Positions 24,336 through 37,251 of a DNA stretch of 64,000 nt are shown here, piece by piece. The DNA comes from Cyclospora cayetanensis (taxonomy: Eukaryota; Apicomplexa; Conoidasida; Eucoccidiorida; Eimeriidae), in NCBI RefSeq assembly GCF_002999335.1, contig NW_020312436.1, positions 1 through 64,000 of the forward strand. The letters are read 5' to 3'. The notes under the pieces were generated by a model. The model was not told where the DNA came from and searched no databases. It saw only the letters and a list, made by a program, of their open reading frames with translations. How positions within the stretch are numbered: the stretch's first letter is position 1; each line of letters opens with the position of its first letter. The position numbers and the translations under genes are program-made.

Positions 24336-25490
24336 TCACATGTAATCCATCTCTTTGAGGAGCTTATCTACACTTTCTTGTTCCTTGTATTCTTTTATGT
24401 CGTCATCGTCAAAGCTCCGTTTCCTGGGCAGTGGCGGTAGAGCAGTGTCCTGATGATGAGTGATCACAAATAGGTTGTATGTGACACCCTTTCATTGTTG
24501 GCACAGGCCACCTGCATTTCGTCCCAAATGGTGAAGTGCGTATGGCTACGTACGCTGGACTGCGCTCTGAAAGCCAGTTTGGTGCTGAAACCATTTGCTT
24601 ACAATTGTCTCGAAGTCTGGAAGAGGTCCGGCTGTTTCTGCTTCTTCGCACGTGTCTGGTCGCTTGGAGCAAGGAAAGTCGACAATAATCTCGTGGGCCA
24701 CTGCCGCTCTCCTGATTTACGCAGCGCAGACAAGAGCAAGCCTGGGGTCCGGAAAGCTAGCTGGTTTTCCTTACGAATGTATCGCGCTCAGCACAGTCAG
24801 TGCGACTTATCGAAGGCGTAGAAGCGGTTTTTCGAAGATATGTCCTAGCCCCCTGTCTGCAAACTGGACTGTCTACTAGGGAGACGCACACCATGGTCTG
24901 CAGGAGTGGCGTACCCTCTTGATGACCATGAAACGGAGATTTGACACTTCCAAAGCTTCAGATACTGCCGTAATATTGATCGATTCCTCCTGAGCAGGGA
25001 GGCAGCACATGCAGTTGCGACAGTCGTGGAGCCGCGGTAGCAAAAACGGCTTTCGTAACTAACATTATCGAGTTACCGTAACTTGGCCTTGGACAAAAAG
25101 CTAAGGAACTATTCACCTTTAATCTGGAGGAAGAGTGAACGGATGCCGACTGAGGTTTATAAATGTCTCCAAATGCGCATGCATAACATGACACTGAGCC
25201 TGAAGTTTCCGTTTTCACGTGCCTCTGAAGTACAGCATCTGGACTAGTATGCCCATGAATGTTTGCTTGTCACCTTGCGGTAACATGCTTTCAACACGGC
25301 CCTGACACGCACTTCGTGGGGAATAACCCGAGTTTGCTGAGGTACGCTTCGTGCACGGCATTGGTAACATCCCTCAAAAGCTGTTCCTTTTCTGCTTTGC
25401 TGTAGTATGACTGCAAGCACTCAGCATACTGGAAGGCTCTATTTGGATATGCCCTGGCCCTTTGTGATCCTTCTTTACCTGTTGTCTAGC
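24336..25490 (-). CDS. Multi-exon gene of unknown function with an acidic/basic C-terminus
   Basis: Four exon-like segments read in order on the minus strand. One around 25490-25313 contains AFQYAECLQSYYSKAEKEQL and ends at donor AA|GTGCGT. One at 25222-25117 continues in matching phase and ends at AAG|GTGAAT. A third ends at 24603 with a strong donor (ATT|GTAAGC) and contains HEIIVDFPCSKRPD. The terminal exon (24449-24336) joins it in phase 0 and ends KLLKEMDYM before a TGA. The terminal exon also holds RKRSFDDDDIKEYKEQES, a charged stretch that could be a nuclear localisation or helix-forming tail. The link between the second and third segments is unresolved, and the 5' end is not found. 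I do not recognise the family. Confidence 0.5.
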
Positions 25491-25499
25491 ACAACCCCC

Positions 25500-28400
25500 T
25501 TACTTGCCTACAGAATATGAATCGATTTGATATTAAAAGGGTTTTAACAACCACTGATTGTCCCGATCTAGCTACTCTTATCAAGTCAGAAAACTAAACT
25601 TGCGAAAACGGTGTCAACAACCAACACGCCGCATAAAAAAGTTGCTCCACCACAAGGCCGGGATTGGGAAACTACCACTTTAGGAACGTGTACGGAAAAG
25701 GAGTCCTTAAATATACCATTAACGGGGGCTCATCTCACTCCAGCAGGGGAAGCCCTTATGGGCACGACGAGTGACCTTATTTCAGTCGCTTCTGCTTTTG
25801 TTTGCAGTCTGCGCTCATTTGCGAAAGTGGTAGCCACGGCAGATGTAGGTGCCATGCTCCCAACCGGAAACTTTATCACTGGCCTTCCGCTTTGTAAATT
25901 GTCCAGAAAAACAATGAATCTCCCTTTAGTACTGCTGCTGTAGCCTAATTTGCGACTGCTGTATCATCAGCTCGTACTCTACAGTATCAGTCACGATATG
26001 AGGTTTTTTTTCACAGCGCTACAAAAAAAGGAAAAGTTACGAGGAAGCTGTTTGAGACCAGCCTTAAGGGCTATAGGCGGACACAGTTTCAAGTCCAACA
26101 TGGGTACAGTGACCAAACGAAACGGCAGCACATTTTTTATAAAATGCGGCATTACATTTACCCAAACTGCCGAACAGCCCAATTCAATGTTTGCCAAAAA
26201 AAATTCCACAAGTCTCGCCGTATTATTGTCAGCCATCGATTTTGAAACATCGAATCCTATTATGCGCCTTGGCGTTGCCAGTGAACCCTGCACTTTACCG
26301 CCATACGCCAAGTGCATGAGCACTCACTCGGCGGTCTGGGTGTTGCAGGCTCATGCGCGCCTGGCGAAACCAGTGGGTAATCGTAGTATATTCTGGTTTG
26401 AAAAAATAAAAACTGCTTGACTTGCATGATTCACGTTTGATTTTTTTAATGTGCTCCGGGTAGATAGCATTGCGGACCGGGCCTTGCGCAAATTTAGGTA
26501 CAACAGCATCGAGCATGATCTCTGCAAACGGTTTTCCAATTTTCAAGTTGCAATTGAGCTTTTGCCAAAAAATTTTCAATCTTTTCATCACCTGCATGAC
26601 GCCGGGTTGCTAGGTTCACAAGGTGCAATGGGCACCTCGTTTAGAGCGCTAGCAGTTGCACAAGTGTTTTTGGTAGATACAGTTAACCACTTTATAGTTG
26701 TGTCTATCTGCAAGCTACAAGCTCGCATCCAAGCTAAGCGCGTAAGACAGCAATGCAAATTTCAGCCAGTGGTAGTTCACGGGCAGAGATTTGGAGCACT
26801 TCACCGCATTGCATACAAGCAGCAGTAGAATCGGAGGCGACCACAGCTGAGCCGCAAGTTCGTTGGCCTATCAACAAGCTAAAACAACCCCTTAGTCCTG
26901 AGAGACTCTGACAGGCTATGTTGTATTGGAATTCAGGTCGTAACATACTACTGCCAAGGTGGAAAACAGTTGGCTTGACACGCACTAATTCCCGTCCTAA
27001 CGACGACGGATAATAGTGCATGGCTGTGGTTCGCGGCCCTCCAAATGCTCAGCCGTTATTTGTTAATGTGCATATCTCTAACGCCGAAATGCGTCAATAA
27101 TGGCCACTTCCTGGAGTGTTTCTGGTGTAACTTTTACGGGCAGCCTGGGAAGAGCAGCAATGGACGGGCATCACGCTGATGGCACGCCAGCAGCTGTTTC
27201 CATAGGCTAGATGAGAATATGAACGGCAGCATACTTTTTCAGCTTTCATATGCTCACCAAATCTGGCTTTAGGCTCTGCGCTGAGCACTGCAAAAAGGGT
27301 TTTGGTGCACTCGTCTTCCTCACCCCAAGTAAAAGTTCTTCGTGGCTGCACTTTATTGACTACGACACTGCCCTTCACACTTTGTATACGTCATTCTTCA
27401 ACTAATTAGCACGGTTGTGTCTAGTTGAAATCAAGGGCATCCTGAAAAATGCGAGCAGCTACTCCGCTCCCACCACTAAACATGAGTGCTTCCGGTTCTT
27501 GACTTGGCCAAAGAGCTCGGACATAATAGTAAGAATTTTATTTAATATCATCACCAGGGCTACAAGAAGCGCGTTAAGATGTTGAGGAAGTGCTCTGTTC
27601 TTCATCAACAGCTGCGCATGACTGCAAGCCATAAGCTGCGGACAACGCGGGCAATCGTTGAAGGCTATACTCATATTTTAACTTCATCCTCATGAATGCT
27701 TCCATCAATACAGTCCAGCTGTTGGGCGGCCACCCTGAATGGCACCCTGCTCCAGATTCATGTGTAGGTGTGCTTCGACCAGTCTACTGCTACTTTCAAA
27801 GTCAAACCTACTAGAAAGAAAGATGCTTATTGTGAAGCTGCACCTTACTGACTTATCCATTGAACACAAGGGAAACTTAATGTCTTCACATTCTCACAAT
27901 ATCATGTTAAAGGCAATATAGAATTTGACTGGGCACAGCCCGACCCTTGCTGCGTAGAAAAAGGGGAGGAAGATTAACAGATAGCCCAAAGAGGCTTCGC
28001 CGACAGCGAAATCGCTGACATCATATTCTTAGAAGCTCCTCAGCAGGTTTAAAGGCTTTCTTCCGCTTCATCGTAAAGGCAGACCTTCGATTCCGCATTA
28101 AGCGCTTCGGGAGTTGACAGACCTTATGTTGCTCACGGATTAGGATACGTCCCTTATTCCCTTGTTCTTGCTACACTGCTGTGACAGTCCCCCATGAACT
28201 TCCAGTCTTTCCCTCGCCTATCATTTCATTTGTGTGATTGAACTCCTGCTTTTAGGGCCCACAAAGTTTCCATGTTTCCCTTCGTAAAAATGTCTACTCA
28301 GCAGGAATCACATCAAGCCCACAGGGTACGTGACGATCATCTGTTCTGCTTCGCTGCTAGATAAACTTTATTATGAACGGATATTTCAAACGAAATACTT

Positions 28401-31400
28401 AAAGCGCATTCATTTTAGATTACTCACAGCTTTTTCTTTGTAAAAATGTGCCATCTGCTCCTGAAAGCCGACATTTCAAGAATACACGTAATTGCATATA
28501 TTTGAGTGCAATTGATCACCTTGGACAATTTGCAGCGCGATATTGCTCAGAACGAGCATAAGTAGAATCCACGAGGCTTTAAATTTTTACAGATTACGCA
28601 ACGATCAAAGAGATTTGTTCACATTCCTAGTACCGAAATGGAAGGGTGTCTTTCTTTGTCGGCAACTACGCACGCCGTTTAGAAATAAGTATATACTTCT
28701 GCATACTGCGTTAGTAATGTTAAAACGTGCACGACAGCACATACATGTGCACACGTATGCACTTCTGTCCTTCGATTTTTCTGATAAAGTATATATATAT
28801 ATATATACATCTGATTCTTACCCTTTAACATGTTCTAGCTTACTTTGTGGACACATGCTAAGTAGGTGAGGCACGTAGCTGAGGCTCTGACCTCTATCCA
28901 GTCGAGCCTGAAGGCGCCGTGCTGCGTTTCCTTTATATTAATCAGGTGTAATAAATGGTGAAAAGATAACCGCTTGAGCAGACTCTGTTCATGCTCAGTA
29001 AAGAGGGTATACTTGCTTGTAGTTATTGAAAGAAATTGAAGGCGAGCCATTAAAGAGGGCTAGCTATTGTCAAGGAAGGGCTCACTCGCACTGCAGATGA
29101 GTAGCAGCAAAAGCATCAAGTTGCATAGTGTTTCACGGCTCCAAATAACATACTGTGCATGAGTAACTGCTGCACATCTGCCTACGAATGCATGGTAAAA
29201 TTTCTTTCGTTGTGGCAGCAAGCATACCAGAGAAAAAAGACTTCATATTTGACACAGATATATAGTTACAATGCAATTAAATGTTTCCCCATTGACTTGC
29301 AAGCTGCACAGTCCTGAAGGTAAAGCAACAAACCAGAGGATGCGCATTTGATCTGTCGTACTGGACAAGTCTTACATATATAGCTGTTCATGCGTACAGG
29401 CATAGACGGCATTCAGTCCTATCTGCCAGCATCCTTTCTAGTCATCCATTCTCATGATTTAAGGTAAAGGCTTGCACGCTAGTCTAGGAAAGTATTGCGG
29501 AGCCGGACCGTCAGTCTTAGAGTCCCAAAAACAGGTCGCTGCAGTGCATAGCCCAGCGCCTGCCTTTTGCATCAACACGCAAGTCACTGAAATGCAGCCA
29601 AAGCGACACAAACGAGAACAGCAAGAAAGGCATAATGAAACAACTCACATTAGATTTACTGACTAGATACATAATTATTTATTTTGCAAACTGCGCATTA
29701 GAGACGCTACTTTGCCAACTTTTAGAAAAGTTAGTGATTGAGCGTGACAAACACCTAAGAACTTGAATGGCTTGTTTAGTTTCGTGAGCTCCTTAAGGCA
29801 GTTGTCCGATATTTGAGTGCACCATTCTCCGCTCTTCGCGCTAGAATAAACCGCGTCGCCTAGCACCTGAGAAACGGCCTAGTTAGACGTAGAGGACGAG
29901 CACCGGGACAGCTACTACGGCAGAATGCTCGGTTTTTTTACCTTTGATGTGTGTATGTGTGTAATAGAGGGGTTTCTTATGTGAACTGTTTTATCTGCGA
30001 GGCCAGAGAGAAGATTGTGAGGAACTGAAATCTCCAAACTGTCATTTGCGCTCCCATAGGTACTTCCACTCACGCTCTTGGCGATCTCTTGAATCCTTTC
30101 AGAAACAAAGTCTGCCTGCAGCCGTAGTACCGAATGAAGGCAGAGCGAAGCGGGGTATAAACATGAAAGCTCATAGCAATAGCTTGGAAGCGAATTATTC
30201 TCAGGCAGTAAATGCCTCTACGAAGAGCGAGTAAACAGTCAATCAATTGTTCCCACGAAGAAGCGCTGCGCACTTCATCATCTTCAGCAAACATCCTCCA
30301 ACAGATGCAAATTCACGATAATTTACGCTTTTGCTGCGACCGGTGTCCTGCTCGTTCTCAGATATGCATGGACGTCTGGTGGGTTAGTGTATCCGGGTTG
30401 GCCACGATGCATGCACTACTAAAGGAAGATCAAGTGGATTTTCTGGGAAAAACCTTTCTACTCAAATTTATTTTCTTCAAAGCAAACCGAGGGATAGCAC
30501 CTTTCCGCCGAGTAACCTTGTCAATGCATGCAAGTTCCGGCGGGGTCACTTCAAAGATCCGCGCAGCCGATATTTTTCCCTTTGCAATCGCACATTTTTT
30601 AGAGCTTGTAACGGGTATTGCCGGAAGCTAGGGCATAAAACGCGCTGAGTCAGAGCAGGTAGGAGCCAGAATTAACTCACACGCAAGGGACTGACTACAA
30701 TCGATAACCCTACACAGATCAAACAACTTCGGTCATTTATATCTAACTAGGGGGAATGAGATGAGTTCGCAGCAGTCAATTTGTATTTGAAAGGTGCTTT
30801 TCATTTTTAAAATAACTAATGTGAGATTGACTGCTTCGCGGGCCAGTCGTCGTGTGCCCGATCTGCACCCTGGGACCAGATGCCACTCATCACTACACTG
30901 GCAGATCTCTAGGAAGTTAGTGCTCAGTGAATCTACGAATGTACCGACAGTAAGAATACCTCTTTTGTCATCGACATACTAATATACATCCCGGAGGCTT
31001 GAAACGAGTAGGTTTTCATTGTTGCTTAGAAATACCTGTGTTCTTACTTCTACCGTCGCCCAGGCGCTAGAATGATGCATTCAACAGCACAGTAACGCAG
31101 GAAGCAATGTGGACATAGGGATACCTTGTATTGAAGTAACACTAATACCTCGACTCCAGCTGTCTTCTCTTTCACACTCCAGTAATAATGCCTAAGCTCT
31201 AATGGCCATGCACGCAAACATAGCACAAACATAATTTCTGTCTTAACCCTGCATCAAAACCACTACTAGGCAGGTTAAAGTGCTCAAAAACTAATCAAAA
31301 CGCCCCTCGAAGCTGGAATGCACCCACCCACAGATACCGCAAGTCTACTCCAGGTAGTTTCTCCCTAGTCCTACTGCCTTCCTCCCCGTCCGCGTCCCTC

Positions 31401-32600
31401 GATATAACGGGAGAGGCATCGCCAAGGTGCGCGTAGCAGTACTCCCCAAGTATTCCCTAGCAATCAAAGCTATCGACGTGTGACACGTAGAGCACACGCA
31501 CACACTACGATCTCTAGTATCGAGAAACCAAGGCTCTGCGATATATATAGAAATACGTCGAGGCAAACCAACAGGTCAGCTCCTCACTCATCCACAGATA
31601 AACGTTACTAGTATAGCTAAAAGCGTTTGAGTGTGGCCTAGCTCGCCACACTCGAACCGCAACCAAACCAATTACTGCGTTGGCAATATGCAATGTTCAT
31701 TGATTTATATCCTGAAACGTTCAAGTTAGTGCCTTGTTTTCGTTGCAACGAATGTAAATGACTTGAACGCAGTTTATGCACAAATGGCAGAACTCACTCT
31801 AAACGCCTCGGCTCGGCCCGACCAGAGCGGACGGACGCACAGCCCAGTAGGCGCAAAAATTAGCACGCATGCTAGATTAGCATCCACGCATTACTTGACT
31901 CAACAAGGCTCGCTCAAGCGGTCAAAGCGCCCCCATCAACCCAATAGCTAACCCCCATCAAGACAACGCTATGAAAAAAGCCTATCACGGCTTCAAAGTG
32001 GCGCTAAATATAGCCGGCATGGCGAGTATTGCAATGTTCTACCGTGCATGGCGGCTTTATTCGTGGGCCCTGAAATTGACGGAAAGAATGGAAAGAAATA
32101 CTAAAGGCTCAGCACAACGCGGTAAAGCCCACCAGAGTAATTCTATAATGTGAAAAAGCTGTATTCAATCTTTCCACCTGCCCCTTGGGTCCCAACGCAT
32201 TGTAGTAGACGCAAGATGAGATGCAACACGCCCGTCAAAGCGGGTAGCGCTTTGGCTACACATCTTGCGAAGCTATCCGGGTCATGATACTGTAGGCTAG
32301 AAAGAAGCAAGCAGCATCCGGGATCGACTAGCGCAATATCTGTTGTAAGTGCTGTACAAGCGGCCAGACCCCGCGACTGACGATGCCCGCATCAACTGTG
32401 CACGTCGCTGCCGACAAGAGCTCCATCCAGCTAAAGAATGACCGGCTGGAAAATCCCATGAAATCCGCGCCACCACCTGACTCCACGTATAGTAGTTGAA
32501 AAAGCACGGTTCATCCTTATGGGCATTGCGGAAACATGCATGAGCTTGTCTATTTGCGGAGGAAAGTACGAAAGTGTTCACCTTCCACTACTTTGTTAGA
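25500..32600. other. Gene-poor stretch with an AT microsatellite
   Basis: No gene could be supported. Overlapping minus frames at 25.99-26.60 kb (110 and 100 codons) and a plus frame at 26.45-26.83 kb are the longest open stretches; a frame at 30.21-30.63 kb (+, 139 codons) is another. None has a recognised domain or phase-matched splice partners. The stretch contains an (AT)n run near 28.8 kb. Confidence 0.35.
28790..28808. repeat. (AT)n microsatellite
   Basis: An uninterrupted alternating TA run of about 19 bases in otherwise AT-rich non-coding sequence. It is short and has no evident association with a gene. Confidence 0.9.
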
Positions 32601-32617
32601 AGACGAACTGCTGTTCC

Positions 32618-34054
32618 TCAACTATGATGTGCTTTCCACGCTGTTTGATTCGTGCTCGACCTAGCAATGACACTGACAGCATGGGGGCGGCATTGGCCCT
32701 GTTGCTGACTGAAGATCTGCCTTTGATTTTCTTCCTTCAGACAACATGCGACTCGAACAATGCATGTTCTCTCACCAGGCATGAATCTCCCTGCTGACGC
32801 AAGTACCCACCAGTCAAGCGGGTATGTCTTTTTTCCCCGTCTTCGTCCATCGTGACGAACCGGAAACGCCCTTCTGAGAGCTGCTAACCGACGACGCTGC
32901 AGTCTTCGGGAACCTCCCGCGCCACTGTAAGAATTGTGGCCCACGTGTGTAGTGATCCTCCGTGGTGTGTGCGAGCTGAGCATCTCCAGCGGCACAAACT
33001 TTCTTCCTTCGGACCCCCGATAGCCGCCGGCTTCCAGGCAGCATCAAACAGGAGTTTATAAAGTTTCGAAGGCTGTTGGCCTCGTCGCATTGCTTGAGTC
33101 CTCTACCGGTCAGAGAGGCACCAGACTGCTCTGCGGTGGTGGACTGATGTCCAGATGAAGCTACAGAGTCCCCTATGTGCTCGAGACAGCCAGGCAATGC
33201 TGGAATTGGAAATGCCCCTTCATCGGTTGAGTTCAGTTCCAACATCCCCCCGCTTAAAGTAACAGAGCCAGACTGGCGCTGCAGTGACTCAATATCTTGA
33301 ATCCGACCAAATATATCCACTAAATTCCGCTCGCTTGGCCGTTCGCACTGCCAACCCGGGGTATTATCCAGGGTGGTATCTGACCCTTCCGCACTTTTCG
33401 CTGGGCCATCGTCAGCTGTAAAGGCGGCTGCATTTGGCAGCCGCAGAAGAAGGGTTGTTGTGCCAGCATTGTAGGAGCAACATACCGGTGAGTATGTCAC
33501 GTCCAAATGATCCTCCAACCACCGGAGGTTCTCCACCGGGGAGGGCGGCGCAGGGTCTGGGTATACCTGCATTCCTTCATACGCCAGCTTTCAGCTGTAG
33601 GCATATTCAGCTCCACATCACTTCGGATGCGACTTCTCGATGCCCTAGCCAAGGCGTATTCATCCACGCAGAACCTTGCGCACCGTGAGGCAATCCGGAG
33701 AAAAAGCTGCCTATATTTCTGTACACTCCAGTATGAGTCACCGCGGCGAAAACATCCTACGGACACCGGTAAAATAGGCTGCGTAGGCAGAGGCCACTGC
33801 GGAAGGGGGGGCAGATGCTCCCTATTCGGGAGGCGTTTGAGCGCACCGCAGTAGCTGCGATGCCACTCTGCCCCGCTTTCAGCGCCGGCTGCCCATAAGC
33901 CTGTCTTAATAATGCAGTTAAAAAGCGTAGTCTGCTGCTTCCAATCTAGAACAAAAAGAGGGGCCGCCCATTGCCACGCGCAGCAACCGCCTGTGCAGGA
34001 CAGTGCGGTACGGGGTGCAACAACACTGGGCTGGCGCGCCCACCAGCCATTCAC
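32618..34054 (-). CDS. Gene of unknown function, at least two coding segments
   Basis: Two long minus-strand segments overlap in different frames: one open from 34054 to 33497 and one from about 33590 to 32814 (the latter 252 codons from an internal ATG). The first has a well-formed stretch YWSVQKYRQLFLRIASRCAR near 33.73-33.67 kb. The second includes ENLRWLEDHLDVTYSPVCCS and then a Ser/Thr/Gly-rich tail. The frames probably join through an intron in the 33.7-33.58 kb interval (a good donor, CG|GTGCGC, lies near 33.68 kb), but no join tested kept phase, so an assembly error or pseudogene is also possible. No family is recognised. It is transcribed away from the SR-like gene at 34.5 kb. Confidence 0.45.
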
Positions 34055-34525
34055 TAAATTGAGGGTACCTCGCTCAGGCTGTGCTGTGCAGCAAAGTGAG
34101 AATTCAATGCATCTCTATATTTGATATTTGAAGCTTTGCCTTATACTGGTGCTGTCCAAGAATATAGTGGGGCAGAAGCAGATTTTCTAGGCACCGCACT
34201 ATACCATCACGTGCGGCGACGCGCGCCAGGAGGATTGGGCACCCTCCACTTGCTGGTAAGCACCCGGTGGGGTGGTGTGAAGTGTGCATTTGTCCTGTAG
34301 GACTACATATGGTGCTGCATGCAGCATATTGCGCCTATTGTGGCTATTGTTGTGGCTGGCCCCTCGTCTTTCTTCGCATTTTTGGGCTGTTCGTGCGCCA
34401 GTCGTGATCCCCACACGGAAGTGCCTCCTTGTGGTATAGCTCCAGCAATTTGTCTTCAATTTCTTTGTTGTAAGCGAAAAGGGGGCGCGGTGTCTGCTTT
34501 GTATGCTGTATTTATCTTAGTGAGG

Positions 34526-36662
34526 ATGAGTGAGGGACGAATGGAATCAGAAGAGAGGGAGCGTCGGGACGAGGAGATGATTGCACGAGAACGTGGAAAG
34601 CGTGGTGGGAGCCATGGAGCGTCTGAAGGCAATTTAGGAGGTCAGGAGGAGGAGCATCGCGATCTTTCGAACACCAGAAGGGCCAGTGCAAGCAGTAGCC
34701 GAGTTGATGAAAGCCTTCAACAAGGTAACAGGGACCGCAACGATGCTGGCGATGAGTGCAATGGCAGCGAAAGAAGGTTCGGCAGCCAACGCCGTAGCGG
34801 CAGTGGAGCTCGCCCACGACAGCGAGGAGGTACGCAGCAGTATCAGCAGATGCCGCAGCTAATCGTCAGTGTGTAGGCGGCAGTTTCACCTGTACCTTAC
34901 AAGTACCGCCGTATGCTGCAGCCTTCCCTGCGACAGCGCTGGCAATTGCAGACGCTCCCCATATCAGGCTTTGCAGCGGCGGTGACAGCCTGGTAGCAGC
35001 AGCTTCTATGCCCTTATATCAAAAGTACGCCCCTTGTGCGGCCTGTCTTCAAGTGTTGGTGCTATTTTAGGAGAAAGGTATCGTGCTGTGGCCGCGGTAT
35101 TGTGTTCATGAGTACGTTCTAGTGCATTTGTCATCTGATCTCGCGTCGTTGCGCAATAGTGATTCTCTGTGTGCACGTGCTTGTCTCGGATAGGAGATAC
35201 AGACACACTGTATATCAGCAATCTTCCTCTCCGGTGCGGGGCTCTAGAGCTGCGCCGCATCTTCGAGGAGGTCGGGGAAGTGCAGGACTGCAGGATTGTG
35301 AACAACCCGGTTTCTAGGTGAGCTGGACACCGTTTATCATGTTGATGCTTCTTGGTTGCTCAACATTTGCAGAAGCATGTAATAGAATTGCGCGTGGGCG
35401 TTTGTTTCAGGGAGTCTCGTGGCTTTGCGTTTTTGTCGTTTGTGGATCCGAGTCGTGCCGCGGTGGCGATAGAACGGTTCGACAACAAGTTTATCTTTGG
35501 TGAAGAGTTCAGACCTGTGCGAGTCGAAAGGGCGAAGCGCAACAAGCCTCACAATCCGACACCTGGCTTCTACAAAGGGCCGCCTGGTACGTTCAAGCTG
35601 TGCTTGATGGCTCAGGTTCAGTAGCCGTTTCGTAAAGGGGTCGGCCCGCCATAAGAAACCGATAGTTGTATCGAGTCCCCAACCCGAAGTTCGGCAGCAA
35701 GGAAATCGCCGTTTTTTACGAGCTATGTATCGTACCGCCCTTGCAGAAGGGTACATCGTGTTACGCTGCAGGTGCCAGTATCAAGTATGACAAGTCGGGA
35801 AGGTTGAAGCCCGGGTTTCTGCCGTACTACGCTGTAGCCCCTGGGGCTTCTCGCGACTTCATTCCCCCCCATCCCTTCGGAATGGAATTCGGCTCGGGAG
35901 CACGTGGCCATTCGGGTGGACGGTGGGCTGACGAACGTGGCTGGAGCGCGCGAGGCGGCTACGACTCCGGAGGCCGTTACTACGACCGCATGGAATACTC
36001 GGCGCATGGCAGACCTCCTATGGACTTTAGGGGTGCTAATCCTGGAGACTTCCCGTACGACATGCGCATGGAAAGAGGATACGACATGAGGCCCAGCCGC
36101 GGCAGCGGCTACGACACCCGGGGTGGCCCCCCCTATGAGCGCGGAGCGCCAATGTATGATGCCAGGGGCTATGACCGCGGTGGCTATGAGGGCAAGTGGC
36201 AGCAGTACGACGACACAAGGGGCGACGGCAGGTACGAAGGGTGCTGTTTTTTTTTTATTTACACGCCCTAGCACCGCTTCGCCTGCTCGGAGTCGTTTTT
36301 CATGTTCTCTCCTGTCGCTGTCCTGTCCTGGTTTTTGCGCCCAGGTATGTTGGGTATTGTGATTACTACGGAGGAAATGGCGCCTCGGGGGCTGCGTACG
36401 ATATCAACCCTCGAGTAGACAGCCGGGATGTCAAGGCAGTCGGCAGAGAGCGTTCACGATCGTAAGTTTTCTATCGACAACGCCCACAGGGACCAATCAG
36501 ATGAGCCCATTCATCGCATTGAGCCTCTTCATGCTTCTCCTCTGCCATGCAGTAAACACCACCTTTTTGCCGTGGCTCAATTTTTGCGCGTGCAGGAGGG
36601 GACGCCGCGAACGTCGAAGATCGGCATCGCCGGAGCGTCATCATCGCGCAGGCCGCAGATGA
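34526..36662 (+). CDS. SR-like RNA-binding protein with one RRM, six exons
   Basis: Exons 34526-34829, 35194-35317, 35411-35586, 35772-36231, 36345-36461 and 36596-36662 join with matching phases and GT-AG ends (for example GAG|GTACGC, AG|GTGAGC, TC|GTAAGT) to give 415 residues. The N-terminus (from MSEGRMESEERERR) is a charged Arg/Glu/Ser-rich region of about 100 residues. An RRM follows (about 103-185) with RNP2 LYISNLP and RNP1 RGFAFLSF. Then comes a long Gly/Tyr/Arg/Asp-rich region (roughly 205-395) with repeats such as YDMR, YDTRGG and RGYDRGGY, and a short RS-like end (RRERRRSASPERHH). This layout fits SR or Tra2-type factors that bind pre-mRNA in the nucleus and guide splice-site choice. 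I chose the ATG at 34526 because the in-frame sequence upstream is hydrophobic and non-conserved in style. Confidence 0.8.
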
Positions 36663-37240
36663 CTTTGCCATGGCTGAGAGGAGCACTTGATGTGCCTTTA
36701 CAATGGGCCATTTTGGATGAAACGTTTAAACGCCGAGTGGTCGTCGTTTTCTGCTTGCACTACCTCCCAATTATTAGGGACTAGATGTTTAGACGCTTCG
36801 ACCATTAAAATTTTGATGCACGTGCTTTGCTGCACTTTGGTGTGTCTACCCGATGACCCCATGCACGCTATTGGCTGCGCACTTCATTTTCCTAGAAAAG
36901 CAGGTTGCCCCTGTTTAGCAATGCCGCGTAGTGTTGAGTGTCGCCGGCATACTGCAGCTTTCCATACTTAGATAGTGTGAGTTATTTGGAGCGCGATGGC
37001 AATTCGTGCTTCGTTGCCAGGCACTGTCTAGAAGATCAAACTTTCGTTCAGATGATTGTATTTTTCCCCTTTAGCGGAGGAGACATGATCCCCCAGGTCC
37101 AGACGTGTCTGAACATGGTTGTTAGCGTAGTTAAACGGCTCGAATAGGGCTCGGCGCCTTACAGGATGTCTTCATCAACTGGGTCTTCTCTCCCAGATGC
37201 TGTCGACACGAGTCAGCGTAGTTATTCACATGGTTTGGTA
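36663..37240. other. Downstream region of the SR-like gene
   Basis: Short plus frames only; probably 3' untranslated and intergenic sequence between two convergently transcribed units (the SR-like gene on plus and the membrane-protein copy on minus). Confidence 0.35.
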
Positions 37241-37251
37241 TCACTGTAGAC

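Noticed and set aside
31971..32153. Small plus-strand 60-codon frame with a hydrophobic stretch
   Set aside because: Complete ATG-to-stop frame with protein-like look, but no homology, no splice context and length expected by chance.
35723..36274. Minus-strand 183-codon frame
   Set aside because: Antisense of the Gly/Tyr/Arg-rich exon of the SR-like gene; codon pattern follows the plus frame.
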